NCBI GenBank assembly: GCA_009701115.1
Contig: WLKR01000022.1
Span: forward strand, 1 to 11,418
Direction: 5' to 3'
DNA from: Actinomycetota bacterium
Lineage (GTDB): Bacteria; Actinomycetota; Acidimicrobiia; Acidimicrobiales; RAAP-2
Length of the DNA: 11,418 nt
Positions 1 to 6,938 of the stretch are shown piece after piece. The first letter of the stretch is position 1, and each line of letters opens with the position of its first letter. The notes under the pieces were generated by a model. That model had not been told where the DNA came from. It did no database searches and saw only the letters and a list, made by a program, of their open reading frames with translations. Both the position numbers and the translations under genes were made by a program.

Positions 1-605
1 AGCATCTTCGTAGTCTCACCCAGGAGTTCAAACAACTCACTGTCGACCGCGCACCGCTTACTGCTCAGCGTGATGAAGTTGACTCGTTGCGCGAGTCGCT
101 CTCGCAACGCAAGGCGACCCTGCAGGCCACGCTGGACTCCTCGACGAGTGGCGCGCGTGATCTCGCGACACTGGTCAGTGAGATTGAAGTCCTGGCCCAG
201 AAGCTGGACGACGTGGAAACCAAGGAGCTCGAGATCATGGAGCTCCTGGAACCTTTTGATCAACAGGAGCAAGAGATCAAGGCGGCCGGACAACCCCTGA
301 TGACGCGCCGTAGCGAGCTGACCGCCGCAGTCGTGGCCGGTCGATTAGCCATCGACGAACATATTGCCGCCAAGTTGGCCGAAAGAGTGCCGCTGTTGGC
401 CACCCTCCCTGAAAGCCTCCGCGCCTCCTACGAGCGAGTGCACGGTCGTGTTGGCGACGCCGCAGCCGTGGACGTCGAAGGTGGTCGTTGTGGCGGGTGT
501 CGGATTGCCATGGTGCCACTCGACCTCGAGCGCTGGCGCAGTGCGCCGATTGACACCTTCCCGGTCTGCCCGGAGTGCTCTCGACTCCTCCTGCCGGCAT
601 GCTGA
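1..605 (+). CDS. C4-type zinc-ribbon coiled-coil protein (3' part)
   Basis: The reading frame is open from the left edge (first full codon at base 3) to TGA at 603-605, so the start lies outside the window. The visible 200 residues are a long charged helical stretch rich in E, L, Q and A, which I read as a coiled-coil hairpin. A C-terminal zinc ribbon follows: CGGC at 489-500 and CPEC at 567-578 supply four zinc-binding cysteines. This layout is that of the zf-RING_7 (PF02591) family, usually about 240 residues, so some 40 residues are missing. The family may bind nucleic acid, but its role is not established. In mycobacteria (Rv2229c) it lies between a Nif3-like gene and an RNase H/CobC gene, so a Nif3-like gene may lie just upstream. 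It overlaps the next gene by 7 bases, which suggests translational coupling. Confidence 0.88.
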   Translation, partial: HLRSLTQEFKQLTVDRAPLTAQRDEVDSLRESLSQRKATLQATLDSSTSGARDLATLVSEIEVLAQKLDDVETKELEIMELLEPFDQQEQEIKAAGQPLMTRRSELTAAVVAGRLAIDEHIAAKLAERVPLLATLPESLRASYERVHGRVGDAAAVDVEGGRCGGCRIAMVPLDLERWRSAPIDTFPVCPECSRLLLPAC

Positions 606-1183
606 TCCTGGTCCGGCACGGACAGTCCACGGCTAACCGCGATGGACTCTTAGTTGGCCACAAGGACGTGGCACTCACCGACGAAGGCCGGGCCCAAGCC
701 GAACGACTGCAGGGTGCGCTGAGCGGTGCGACGCGCGTAATCAGTTCCCCCCTGACTCGAGCTCGGCACACCGCGGCCCTGGCGATTCCCCATCTCGAGG
801 CGGAACTTGACCACGCCTTTATTGAGATGAACTACGGCGAGCTCGACGGACAACTACTTCGCGAGGTTGGCGCCACCACTTGGCGTTCGCTTCAGGAGGA
901 CCACGAATGGCCCGTCCCCGGCGGTGAGTCCATGGCCGATGTCGATCTGCGAGTCACACAACGCTTGAACGAGTTGGCCGAACAGGAGCGCGAGTTGATC
1001 GCGAGCCCCGTAGAGCACTTGGTGATCTTTAGCCACGTCTCACCCGTGAAGGCCTCGGTGGCGTGGGCTCTGGGTGTTCCTGGCACGGTGGCCTGGCGCA
1101 TTCGGCTCGATAACGCCACCATGACCTCCATTACCACCGTGGCGGGACGCCCTTCGTTGATTGGGTACAACGTTCGCCCCTAG
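599..1183 (+). CDS. histidine phosphatase family protein (CobC/phosphoglycerate mutase-like)
   Basis: This 194-residue cytoplasmic protein belongs to the histidine phosphatase superfamily, which removes phosphate through a phospho-histidine. The start LILVRHGQS contains the RHG motif (R6, H7, G8), with H7 as nucleophile. Phosphate-binding R54 is in SSPLTRARHTA, the acidic E76 and E81 are in EMNYGELDG, and the second histidine is H146 in FSHVSPVKA. All expected catalytic residues are present. ATG at 599 is chosen because RHG then starts at residue 6; a GTG at 575 would add eight residues inside the upstream gene. The ATG overlaps the stop of the zinc-ribbon gene (ATGCTGA). In mycobacteria the phosphatase at this position (Rv2228c) carries an N-terminal RNase HI domain; here that domain is absent. 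The substrate cannot be read from sequence; alpha-ribazole phosphate, sugar phosphates or others are possible. Confidence 0.9.
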   Translation: MLILVRHGQSTANRDGLLVGHKDVALTDEGRAQAERLQGALSGATRVISSPLTRARHTAALAIPHLEAELDHAFIEMNYGELDGQLLREVGATTWRSLQEDHEWPVPGGESMADVDLRVTQRLNELAEQERELIASPVEHLVIFSHVSPVKASVAWALGVPGTVAWRIRLDNATMTSITTVAGRPSLIGYNVRP

Positions 1184-1204
1184 CGTTTCGGGCAAACTGG
1201 AGCG

Positions 1205-1786
1205 GTGAGTTCACCAATCCCCACCCACCGCCGCACCATCATTATTGAGAGTTTCGATACCGAAGACTCGTATCTCATCAACGCCACTCTGACCGACGAG
1301 CGGCCCTGGGTCGACGGCGACGAGCTAGTTCGGGACGTTCACGGAATGACGTTGGACGTCGAAGTTAACCGCCGCAGTTTCGTGGTGACTAACGCGAATG
1401 CCAAAATGCACCGGACTCCCCACATGGAGTGTGTCGCCATCGAGCCAGCCTTTCGTAATCTCATTGGCTTGTCGGTGACACGAGGCTTTAATAAGGCCGT
1501 GCAAGAGCGGCTCGGGCGTCAGCGAGGCTGCACGCACTTGGAGTTCCTGGCTCGCGCCATTGGACCAGTCGTGATTCAGGCCATGGCTTCTTCGTCGTCA
1601 CGACAGGGTGGAGCGGCCGGTATCAGCCGCACGGTGAAAGAAGACTCCGATAGTTGGCTGACGAACACCTGTCACCTCTGGGCAACCGACAGTATCGGGG
1701 CCACCAAGATCCGCGAAGGCTGGCGTCCAGGACTGGACGGCTACCCCGCTCGGACGTTGGTGGAAATGCGCTCGACGCGCAGTTAG
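1205..1786 (+). CDS. DUF2889 domain-containing protein
   Basis: A 193-residue soluble protein with no signal peptide or membrane segment. The pattern fits DUF2889 (PF11136): RRTIIIESF near the N-terminus, then INATLTDERPW, VHGMTLDVEVN, a PHMEC segment, LIGLSVTRGFN and the highly characteristic GCTHLEFL, followed by an alanine-rich helix. No enzymatic function is established for the family and I do not assign one. The start is GTG at 1205. It is the only start between the in-frame TAG of the phosphatase gene (1181-1183) and the conserved N-terminal region. A GGAG at 1199-1202 lies only two bases before it, too close for a normal ribosome site, so initiation may depend on the upstream gene 21 bases away. 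The stop overlaps the stop of the convergent dehalogenase gene by four bases. Confidence 0.82.
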   Translation: MSSPIPTHRRTIIIESFDTEDSYLINATLTDERPWVDGDELVRDVHGMTLDVEVNRRSFVVTNANAKMHRTPHMECVAIEPAFRNLIGLSVTRGFNKAVQERLGRQRGCTHLEFLARAIGPVVIQAMASSSSRQGGAAGISRTVKEDSDSWLTNTCHLWATDSIGATKIREGWRPGLDGYPARTLVEMRSTRS

Positions 1787-2700
1787 TTCGTGCTGGCGAT
1801 GAAGTTCGCCAGCACTGCGCCCAACTGAGCACCCTCGTCTTCTTGGAGGAAGTGACCACCATCAACGATGGTGGTGTGAGGCTGACCGGTGGTCCCGGGC
1901 ACATCGCGGAGGAACTTGGCGTCGGCGCCCTTGGTGATGGGATCCTTGTCGGAGTAGCAGGTGAGGAAAGGCTTCGTAAAGTTCCGCAGCACTTCCCATG
2001 CGCGCACCTGGTCGTCGTGGGCGGGGTCTTCAGGGGTCGTTGGTACGAGGGTCGGCAGGATGCGCACTGCTTCCTTGAACGACTCGTCCGGGAACGGCGC
2101 GTCGTACGCCGCGATGATGTCATCGCTCGGCTTGGTGGCACAACCGCCACCAACAATCGCACCGACCGGCATCTCGGGGACTGTCTGAGAGAAGGTCTGC
2201 CAGGCCAAGAAGGCCTCGCTAATCCGCTCGTCACCGGTGGGCAGACCACCGTTACCAATAGCGACGCGGGCAAACCGCTCAGAGTGTTCAGCTACGAGTC
2301 GGAGCCCCACCAGCGAACCCCAGTCCTGTCCGAAAACAGTCAGATTGGAAAGGTTGAGGTGATCGAAGAGAGCTTCACGGGTCCATTCAACGAGGCGGGC
2401 GTAGGAAACTTCCGCACGGGGGGTTGGCTTGTCGCTGCGACCAAATCCAATCAAGTCGGGGGCGATGACGCGGTAACCAGAGGCGACCAAGACGGGAACC
2501 ACCTTGCGGTAGAGGAAGGACCACGTGGGCTCACCGTGCAGGAGCAGAACGGTTTCGTTTGCATCGCGAGGGCCTTCGTCGATGTAGGCCATGCGCAGTG
2601 GCGCGCCTCCCGTGGGGTCGGTTACCTCAACGTAGTGAGGGGTAAAGGGGAAGTCGGGCAGGTTGGCGAAGCGATCTTCAGGGGTACGGACGCGATCCAT
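1783..2700 (-). CDS. haloalkane dehalogenase (HLD-I type alpha/beta hydrolase)
   Basis: A 305-residue cytoplasmic alpha/beta hydrolase predicted to cleave carbon-halogen bonds of haloalkanes to give alcohol and halide. Visible motifs, numbered from MDRVRTPE: oxyanion-hole segment HGEPTWSFLYR (55-65), DLIGFGRSDKP (82-92), nucleophile elbow GQDWGS with nucleophile D126 and halide-stabilising W127, cap-domain W167 (LAWQTF, the place of the second halide tryptophan in DhlA), acid D253 in YSDKDPITKG and base H283 in DGGHFLQED. An acid in the 250s just before the histidine strand fits subfamily HLD-I, and the whole resembles mycobacterial Rv2296 as I remember it. ATG at 2700 is preferred over ATG at 2724 because relatives begin MD.(L/R)RTP and AAAGG lies six bases upstream. 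It is divergent from the aldo/keto reductase and convergent with the DUF2889 gene. The natural substrate is unknown; such enzymes can also occur without an obvious dehalogenation pathway. Confidence 0.92.
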   Translation of the reverse strand: MDRVRTPEDRFANLPDFPFTPHYVEVTDPTGGAPLRMAYIDEGPRDANETVLLLHGEPTWSFLYRKVVPVLVASGYRVIAPDLIGFGRSDKPTPRAEVSYARLVEWTREALFDHLNLSNLTVFGQDWGSLVGLRLVAEHSERFARVAIGNGGLPTGDERISEAFLAWQTFSQTVPEMPVGAIVGGGCATKPSDDIIAAYDAPFPDESFKEAVRILPTLVPTTPEDPAHDDQVRAWEVLRNFTKPFLTCYSDKDPITKGADAKFLRDVPGTTGQPHTTIVDGGHFLQEDEGAQLGAVLANFIASTN

Positions 2701-2706
2701 GGCGGG

Positions 2707-2711
2707 CCTTT
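2707..2711 (-). promoter_or_regulatory. ribosome binding site of the dehalogenase gene
   Basis: On the minus strand AAAGG lies six bases before the ATG at 2700. No comparable site precedes the alternative ATG at 2724, which supports the shorter protein. Confidence 0.55.
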
Positions 2712-2737
2712 CGATTAATTGCATCGAGCCTACCGAG

Positions 2738-2791
2738 AAACATCAAACGCCTCGCTCTGACTCGAAAGTCAAAGCGAGGCGTTTGATGTTT
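2738..2791. repeat. perfect 19-bp inverted repeat forming a long hairpin
   Basis: The left arm AAACATCAAACGCCTCGCT (2738-2756) is exactly the reverse complement of the right arm at 2773-2791. Inside it a second 5-bp stem (TGACT 2758-2762 with AGTCA 2767-2771) closes a CGAA loop, leaving only one C/A mismatch at 2757/2772. The 54-base element therefore folds almost completely, as RNA on either strand. It lies between two divergent genes, 37 bases from the dehalogenase start and about 118 bases from the reductase start. It resembles an intrinsic terminator with a short T run (GTTT) on the plus-strand side, but neither flanking gene reads into it from its 3' end. It could instead be an insulator, a leader structure of the dehalogenase mRNA, an operator, or a dispersed palindromic repeat. 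Confidence 0.8.
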
Positions 2792-2898
2792 ATGGCCCCC
2801 CCAGCCAATGGTGAGACACTAGCGACTCTGCAATAAAAGCTCCAAGTTCCGGTGGGGTGAAAATGGGCTTTAAGGTGTGAGAGTCTTCACAAACTCCA

Positions 2899-2904
2899 AG
2901 GGGG
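2899..2904 (+). promoter_or_regulatory. ribosome binding site of the aldo/keto reductase gene
   Basis: AGGGGG lies five bases before ATG at 2910. It decides the start in favour of 2910 over an in-frame GTG at 2877 that has no such site and would add eleven residues not typical of the family. Confidence 0.7.
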
Positions 2905-2909
2905 AAGTA

Positions 2910-3893
2910 ATGGAATCTCGCACGTTAGGACAGGGCCTTTCGGTATCCAAGCAGGGCTTGGGATGCATGGGTATGAGTGAGTTCTACGGCACCGGGAACG
3001 ACGAAGAGTCCACGGCCACGATCCACGCCTATCTCGACGCCGGCGGCAATTTCTTAGACACGGCCGATATGTACGGCCCCTTCATCAATGAGGAGCTGGT
3101 CGGCAAGGCCATTGCCAATCGCCGCAGCGAGGTCGTCCTCGCCACCAAGTTCGGAAACCAGCGTGGTGAGGGTGGAGAGTTTCTCGGCGTCAACGGCCAG
3201 CCCGACTACGTGCGCCAGAGCTGCGAGGCATCGCTACGCCGTCTGGGTGTTGACTACATCGACCTCTACTACCAGCACCGAGTAGATGCCAACGTGCCGG
3301 TAGAAGAGACCTGGGGGGCCATGAAGGAGCTCGTCGACGCGGGCAAGGTTCGCCACCTCGGTATCTCGGAAGCTTCAGCCGCCACTCTCGCCCGTGCTCA
3401 CGCCGTGCACCCCGTGACGGCGATTCAGTCGGAGTACTCCCTGTGGACTCGGGACCCCGAAGATGGCGTCTTGACCACCTGTCGGGAACTTGGAATCGGC
3501 TTCGTGGCCTATAGCCCGCTCGGGCGTGGCTTTCTCACCACGAACGATGCGGTGCGCAACCCGACCGACAAGAAGGACTTCCGTAAATTCCAACCTCGAT
3601 TCAGCGGGGAGAACGGTGAAAAGAACGCCGAGTTGATCGTGGCGCTCTCGGCGATTGCGGCCGAGAAGAAGGTAACGGTGGCTCAATTGGCCCTTGCATG
3701 GGTCATGGCGCAAGGCGATGTCATCGTCCCCATTCCGGGAACGAAGCGTCGTAGCTGGCTCAGCGAGAACTTGGCCGCTAACGACATTGCACTGAGTTCC
3801 AGTGATGTGGCAGCCCTCTCGGCCGCCGTGCCTCGCGACGCCGTGGCCGGCGACCGCTACTACCCAGCGGGAATGCTGACCGTCAACCTCTAA
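2910..3893 (+). CDS. aldo/keto reductase
   Basis: A 327-residue cytoplasmic NADPH-type aldo/keto reductase with the usual single (beta/alpha)8 barrel length. The N-terminus [20 protein letters not shown] is typical of the family. The catalytic tetrad is complete: D50 and Y55 in [10 protein letters not shown]80 in LATKFG and H123 in [15 protein letters not shown] (about 202-209) and the cofactor-binding [18 protein letters not shown] (about 275-292) are also present. It resembles the IolS/YajO-like or AKR13-like group reducing aldehydes or ketones; the physiological substrate is not evident. The ATG at 2910 follows a good ribosome site. The gene is divergent from the dehalogenase, and its 3' end overlaps the convergent CydC-like gene by eleven bases. 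I found no convincing -35/-10 pair or operator in 2792-2898. Confidence 0.92.
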   Translation: MESRTLGQGLSVSKQGLGCMGMSEFYGTGNDEESTATIHAYLDAGGNFLDTADMYGPFINEELVGKAIANRRSEVVLATKFGNQRGEGGEFLGVNGQPDYVRQSCEASLRRLGVDYIDLYYQHRVDANVPVEETWGAMKELVDAGKVRHLGISEASAATLARAHAVHPVTAIQSEYSLWTRDPEDGVLTTCRELGIGFVAYSPLGRGFLTTNDAVRNPTDKKDFRKFQPRFSGENGEKNAELIVALSAIAAEKKVTVAQLALAWVMAQGDVIVPIPGTKRRSWLSENLAANDIALSSSDVAALSAAVPRDAVAGDRYYPAGMLTVNL

Positions 3894-5481
3894 AGGCTTC
3901 GACGGGAATGACCACGTCGCACTTGGCAATAAGGTCGGGGTCGTGCGTCGTGATCACCAAGGTGGCCTTGCTCGCCCAAAGTGCACTAATGAGTAGCTGA
4001 CGCTCGTCGTTGCCGAGTCCGGCCGTTGGTTCGTCCAGCAGCAGGAGTTCTGGTTCAGCCACCATGGCTCGAACGAGGGCGTAACGGTGCCGCTCGCCCC
4101 GTGAGCACTCCGATGGGCGCACACCGAGATCCTTCGAGAGTCCGAACGCGGTAGCGAGTGGTTCCCAAGGCGTGAGCTTCGTCCGACCGAGGGTCAGTTC
4201 ATCGACCAGGGTGGTGCCGAGAAAGTGTGGCTCAGTGGGCACATAGCCAACGTGGTGGCGGAGTTCATCCTCTGACAGCGTGTTGAGGTACGTCGAGTTG
4301 GCCAACATGGTGGCTCCGGCGTGCTCGAGATTCGCCACACCACGGAGCCAGGTCGACTTACCTGAACCTGAAGGCCCCACTACGGCGATTCGGCTACCCG
4401 GTGTACAGGCAAAGATGTCCTGGACGTTGAACTGGGTCACCGTAACGGGCCAAGACTCGTCACCGAGTTCCCGAGCGGAGGTTTCGCCTCGGGCCTCCAG
4501 GCCCTCAATCGTGGCCACGGCATTGGCGGCCGAATGGAGTCCGAGGCGCCAGGTCGCGAAGAGTTCACCCGTGAGCGATGCACCCAGGACCCCCAACACA
4601 ATGGCGTTAGAAGTCTCGGAAGAGGTGAAGGCAATCAGCGAAATCGCCACGCGGGAGGCGATGACTACGAGGGCTCCGCTCACGGTGGCGAGGGCGAGGT
4701 CTACGCGGCGCCACCAGATTTCGACGCGCGACTGGGCGTACTGCCACGCCTCGTACCGCTGGGGCTGATCAAAGTGTTGGTCGAGTGCCGCGGCACCGAG
4801 GAGGGAGAGCTCGGTGGCTAGCTGTGCGCGGTCAAAGAGTTCTTCGAATCCTCTTTGGTGGGCCCGGCGCAGGACTCGTACGGAACTCACGGCTCGATTG
4901 AGTTGGCTCATGAGGGCGATAAAAACTAGGACTGCGACGAGGAGGAGAGCGCCAATGAACAAGGACTCACCCTGGACGCCGGCACCCTGACGCGACAGCA
5001 CTTCCACGATGATTCCCAGAGAAATCAGAAAACTCACCACCGAGGCCACGTTCGGAACGACCACTCGAAGCCACACGTCCTGCAGGTGATCAATGTCGGT
5101 GACGGACTGCTGGAGCAGTTCGGCCCGCGATGTATTGGCCGTAATGCGGAAGGACCACGTTGCCACGCGGCGGGTCAGCCACACGCGCCACTGAGTCACG
5201 GCGGCAAAGCCCAGCCGGTGTGCGTTCATCCGATCGAGGTATCGCAGTGGTGAGCGGAAGAAGGCCAGCAGTTCGATGATGACGAGAGGAACGGCGATCC
5301 GCTGGAGCGGATTAGCCCAGTGCTGCTGGGTCCACGCCAGACAGAGGAGGAGGGGTGCGCCAATACTCAGGGCGTTGGCCGAGAGTTGAGCCACCGTAGT
5401 AGCGAGCAGGGAGCGCAGTACCGTGCGACGAGATACGTCGGACGACTTCATCCACGTAATGAGGAGGCGCCAACTGCTCAC
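3883..5481 (-). CDS. CydC-like ABC transporter permease/ATP-binding half-transporter
   Basis: A 532-residue inner-membrane ABC half-transporter with an N-terminal membrane domain (hydrophobic helices near 22-48, 60-76, 143-161, 174-192, 262-284 and 293-308) fused to an ATPase domain from about 345. The stretch [19 protein letters not shown] (74-92) is reminiscent of CydC, the partner of CydD in thiol (cysteine/glutathione) export that supports cytochrome bd assembly. Walker A is GPSGSGKS (369-376), Walker B LLLLDE (479-484) with the catalytic E484, and H513 is the switch histidine. Two motifs deviate: the signature is CSRGE (459-463) and the Q-loop glutamine is replaced (VPTEPHF, T416). The start is GTG at 5481 with GGAG six bases upstream, overlapping the CydD-like stop by four bases (GTGA). 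It is the last gene of the leftward cluster. CydC is the best guess; no cydAB genes are in view. Confidence 0.8.
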   Translation of the reverse strand: MSSWRLLITWMKSSDVSRRTVLRSLLATTVAQLSANALSIGAPLLLCLAWTQQHWANPLQRIAVPLVIIELLAFFRSPLRYLDRMNAHRLGFAAVTQWRVWLTRRVATWSFRITANTSRAELLQQSVTDIDHLQDVWLRVVVPNVASVVSFLISLGIIVEVLSRQGAGVQGESLFIGALLLVAVLVFIALMSQLNRAVSSVRVLRRAHQRGFEELFDRAQLATELSLLGAAALDQHFDQPQRYEAWQYAQSRVEIWWRRVDLALATVSGALVVIASRVAISLIAFTSSETSNAIVLGVLGASLTGELFATWRLGLHSAANAVATIEGLEARGETSARELGDESWPVTVTQFNVQDIFACTPGSRIAVVGPSGSGKSTWLRGVANLEHAGATMLANSTYLNTLSEDELRHHVGYVPTEPHFLGTTLVDELTLGRTKLTPWEPLATAFGLSKDLGVRPSECSRGERHRYALVRAMVAEPELLLLDEPTAGLGNDERQLLISALWASKATLVITTHDPDLIAKCDVVIPVEAFRG

Positions 5482-6938
5482 GCGCGCTCCAAGGAAATTT
5501 CCAGGGTGGGTGCCCCCAGGATTCGACGATTATGGGCCGCTTCCAGCACGGCTAGATCGCCGTGTCGAGCGAGCTCGTGGGCCACAGCGCGCAACGTCTC
5601 TTCGTCGAAGAGGCCGGCGACATCATCGATGATTAGCAGTGCCACGTTGGCCAGCAGGGCGCGAGCTATCGCGAGTCGGGCTCGCTCACCATCGCTGTAC
5701 TGGGAGGCCGACGTCACGACCTGTTCGAGATCGCTAAATCGCGGACCCGCTAGCCCCAGTCCCGAAAGTACGGCGAAGACTTCGCTCGTCTCTACGGGGC
5801 GCTTAACGCAGAGATTGTCCCGGAGCGTGCCAGTGAACAGTTGGCTATCAGCCTGGACCCAACCAATGGGTCGAGATGTGATGGCCGAAGTACCGCTGAA
5901 TGGTGGACGGAGCCCGACCAAGGTGCGAAGCAGTTGCGTCTTGCCTACGCCGGAGGGACCCGTGATGAGGACGCGGTCACCAGTTTGAATTGACGTCGTT
6001 ATCGATGTCCGACTGGATGGCACGGTGACCTCAGTGGCCGAAAGGAGTAGGGGCCCGGCTGTGGAAGAGACTTGAGTAATCGACGGTTCGATCAGCGTGC
6101 GAGCCCCCTGAGCGGCATTCTCGCGCTGGTGAAAGGCACTTGCCCACGCCCGCACCCGGGAGTTGATTTCAACAACGAGCAAGAGGGCCAGGAGGCCGTG
6201 TTCGAGTGATCGACGGCCGTGAAGGAGGTCAAAACCAATAACCATCGCAACGAGACCAATGGCGGCACCACCGATGAACTCGGTGATCAATGCGGACCCC
6301 ATGGCCACTCGAATTCCTTCGAGATTGGTGTGAGCCGAGGCTCGCGAAGCCGTGGCGACTCGCTCGCTGGCGTACTCAACGGTGCCGAGACTGCGCATGT
6401 CACCCATGGCATCCAGCGTGCGCAGCTGAGTGGAGGCCAAGAGCGCTGTGCGTGAGGCCACGGCTTCACTTGATCGCTCCGCCGCTCGTCCGGCTCGAAT
6501 GTAGAAGGGAATGCTTGCAGCAATCAGGGCGAGAAAGATCACGGCCGATAACCAGCCTCCGAAGTACCAAACGGGTATCAGGGCCAGTAGCGACGTTGCG
6601 GCCGAACTGGCGAGATAACCCACGCCGACCCCGTCGCGGACGGCCACTGCGGCACTATCCAGAACGGCGACATCGAGCCCGTTGGGTCGACGAACGAGTT
6701 GCCAGAGATGCTCGCGAGTACGACGGTCCGTATCGTCACGCAGGCCGTGCAGTGTGGCACTGACGCCCCAAGCCGTGACGAGGCGAAGGACTATCGCCAT
6801 GAGGATGAAGACGAAGCCGTTCTGGTGGATACCCGCGAAGAGTTCGCCGATGCCGCGGGCGAAGAACATCGCAGCACAGAGGACGGCGAGGGAGCTCACC
6901 ACCCCGAGAATGGACTCAAGTCGTGACGAGCGATTCAT
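5478..6938 (-). CDS. CydD-like ABC transporter permease/ATP-binding half-transporter
   Basis: A 486-residue half-transporter, shorter than the usual 550-590. The membrane domain has helices near 11-27, 43-63, 111-145 (two) and 213-257 (two). The ATPase domain begins at about 297: Walker A GPSGVGKT (327-334), Q-loop glutamine Q362 in WVQADSQLF, signature YSDGE (414-418), Walker B LLIIDD (434-439) and switch histidine H469. The catalytic glutamate after Walker B is aspartate (D439), and the D-loop is GLFDEE rather than SALD. These changes mark the ATP site it contributes as degenerate. The assignment as CydD rests mainly on the 4-base overlap with the CydC-like gene and on length and topology; direct CydD signatures are weak. 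ATG at 6938 overlaps the nuclease stop (ATGA), with no separate ribosome site, so translation is probably coupled to the nuclease gene. Confidence 0.75.
   Translation of the reverse strand: MNRSSRLESILGVVSSLAVLCAAMFFARGIGELFAGIHQNGFVFILMAIVLRLVTAWGVSATLHGLRDDTDRRTREHLWQLVRRPNGLDVAVLDSAAVAVRDGVGVGYLASSAATSLLALIPVWYFGGWLSAVIFLALIAASIPFYIRAGRAAERSSEAVASRTALLASTQLRTLDAMGDMRSLGTVEYASERVATASRASAHTNLEGIRVAMGSALITEFIGGAAIGLVAMVIGFDLLHGRRSLEHGLLALLLVVEINSRVRAWASAFHQRENAAQGARTLIEPSITQVSSTAGPLLLSATEVTVPSSRTSITTSIQTGDRVLITGPSGVGKTQLLRTLVGLRPPFSGTSAITSRPIGWVQADSQLFTGTLRDNLCVKRPVETSEVFAVLSGLGLAGPRFSDLEQVVTSASQYSDGERARLAIARALLANVALLIIDDVAGLFDEETLRAVAHELARHGDLAVLEAAHNRRILGAPTLEISLERA

Noticed and set aside
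1172..1197. A weak inverted repeat (GTTCGCCC with GGGCAAAC) around the phosphatase stop codon, considered as a terminator
   Set aside because: It has a mismatch in an 8-bp stem, a 10-base loop and no T run, and the DUF2889 gene begins just after it. Chance is a sufficient explanation.
1654..2718. A 354-codon plus-strand open frame lying opposite the dehalogenase, longer than the dehalogenase itself
   Set aside because: Its translation shows no family pattern and is rich in G, R and V as expected of an antisense shadow, while the minus strand has a full dehalogenase active site. It also overlaps the end of the DUF2889 gene.
2792..2898. Possible promoter or operator for the aldo/keto reductase (A/T-rich bits such as CAATAAAAGC)
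   Set aside because: No -10 and -35 pair with sensible spacing and no convincing dyad was found, so a specific site cannot be supported.
2877..2909. Upstream GTG start for the aldo/keto reductase
   Set aside because: The extra eleven residues are not typical of the family, and the strong AGGGGG ribosome site serves the ATG at 2910.
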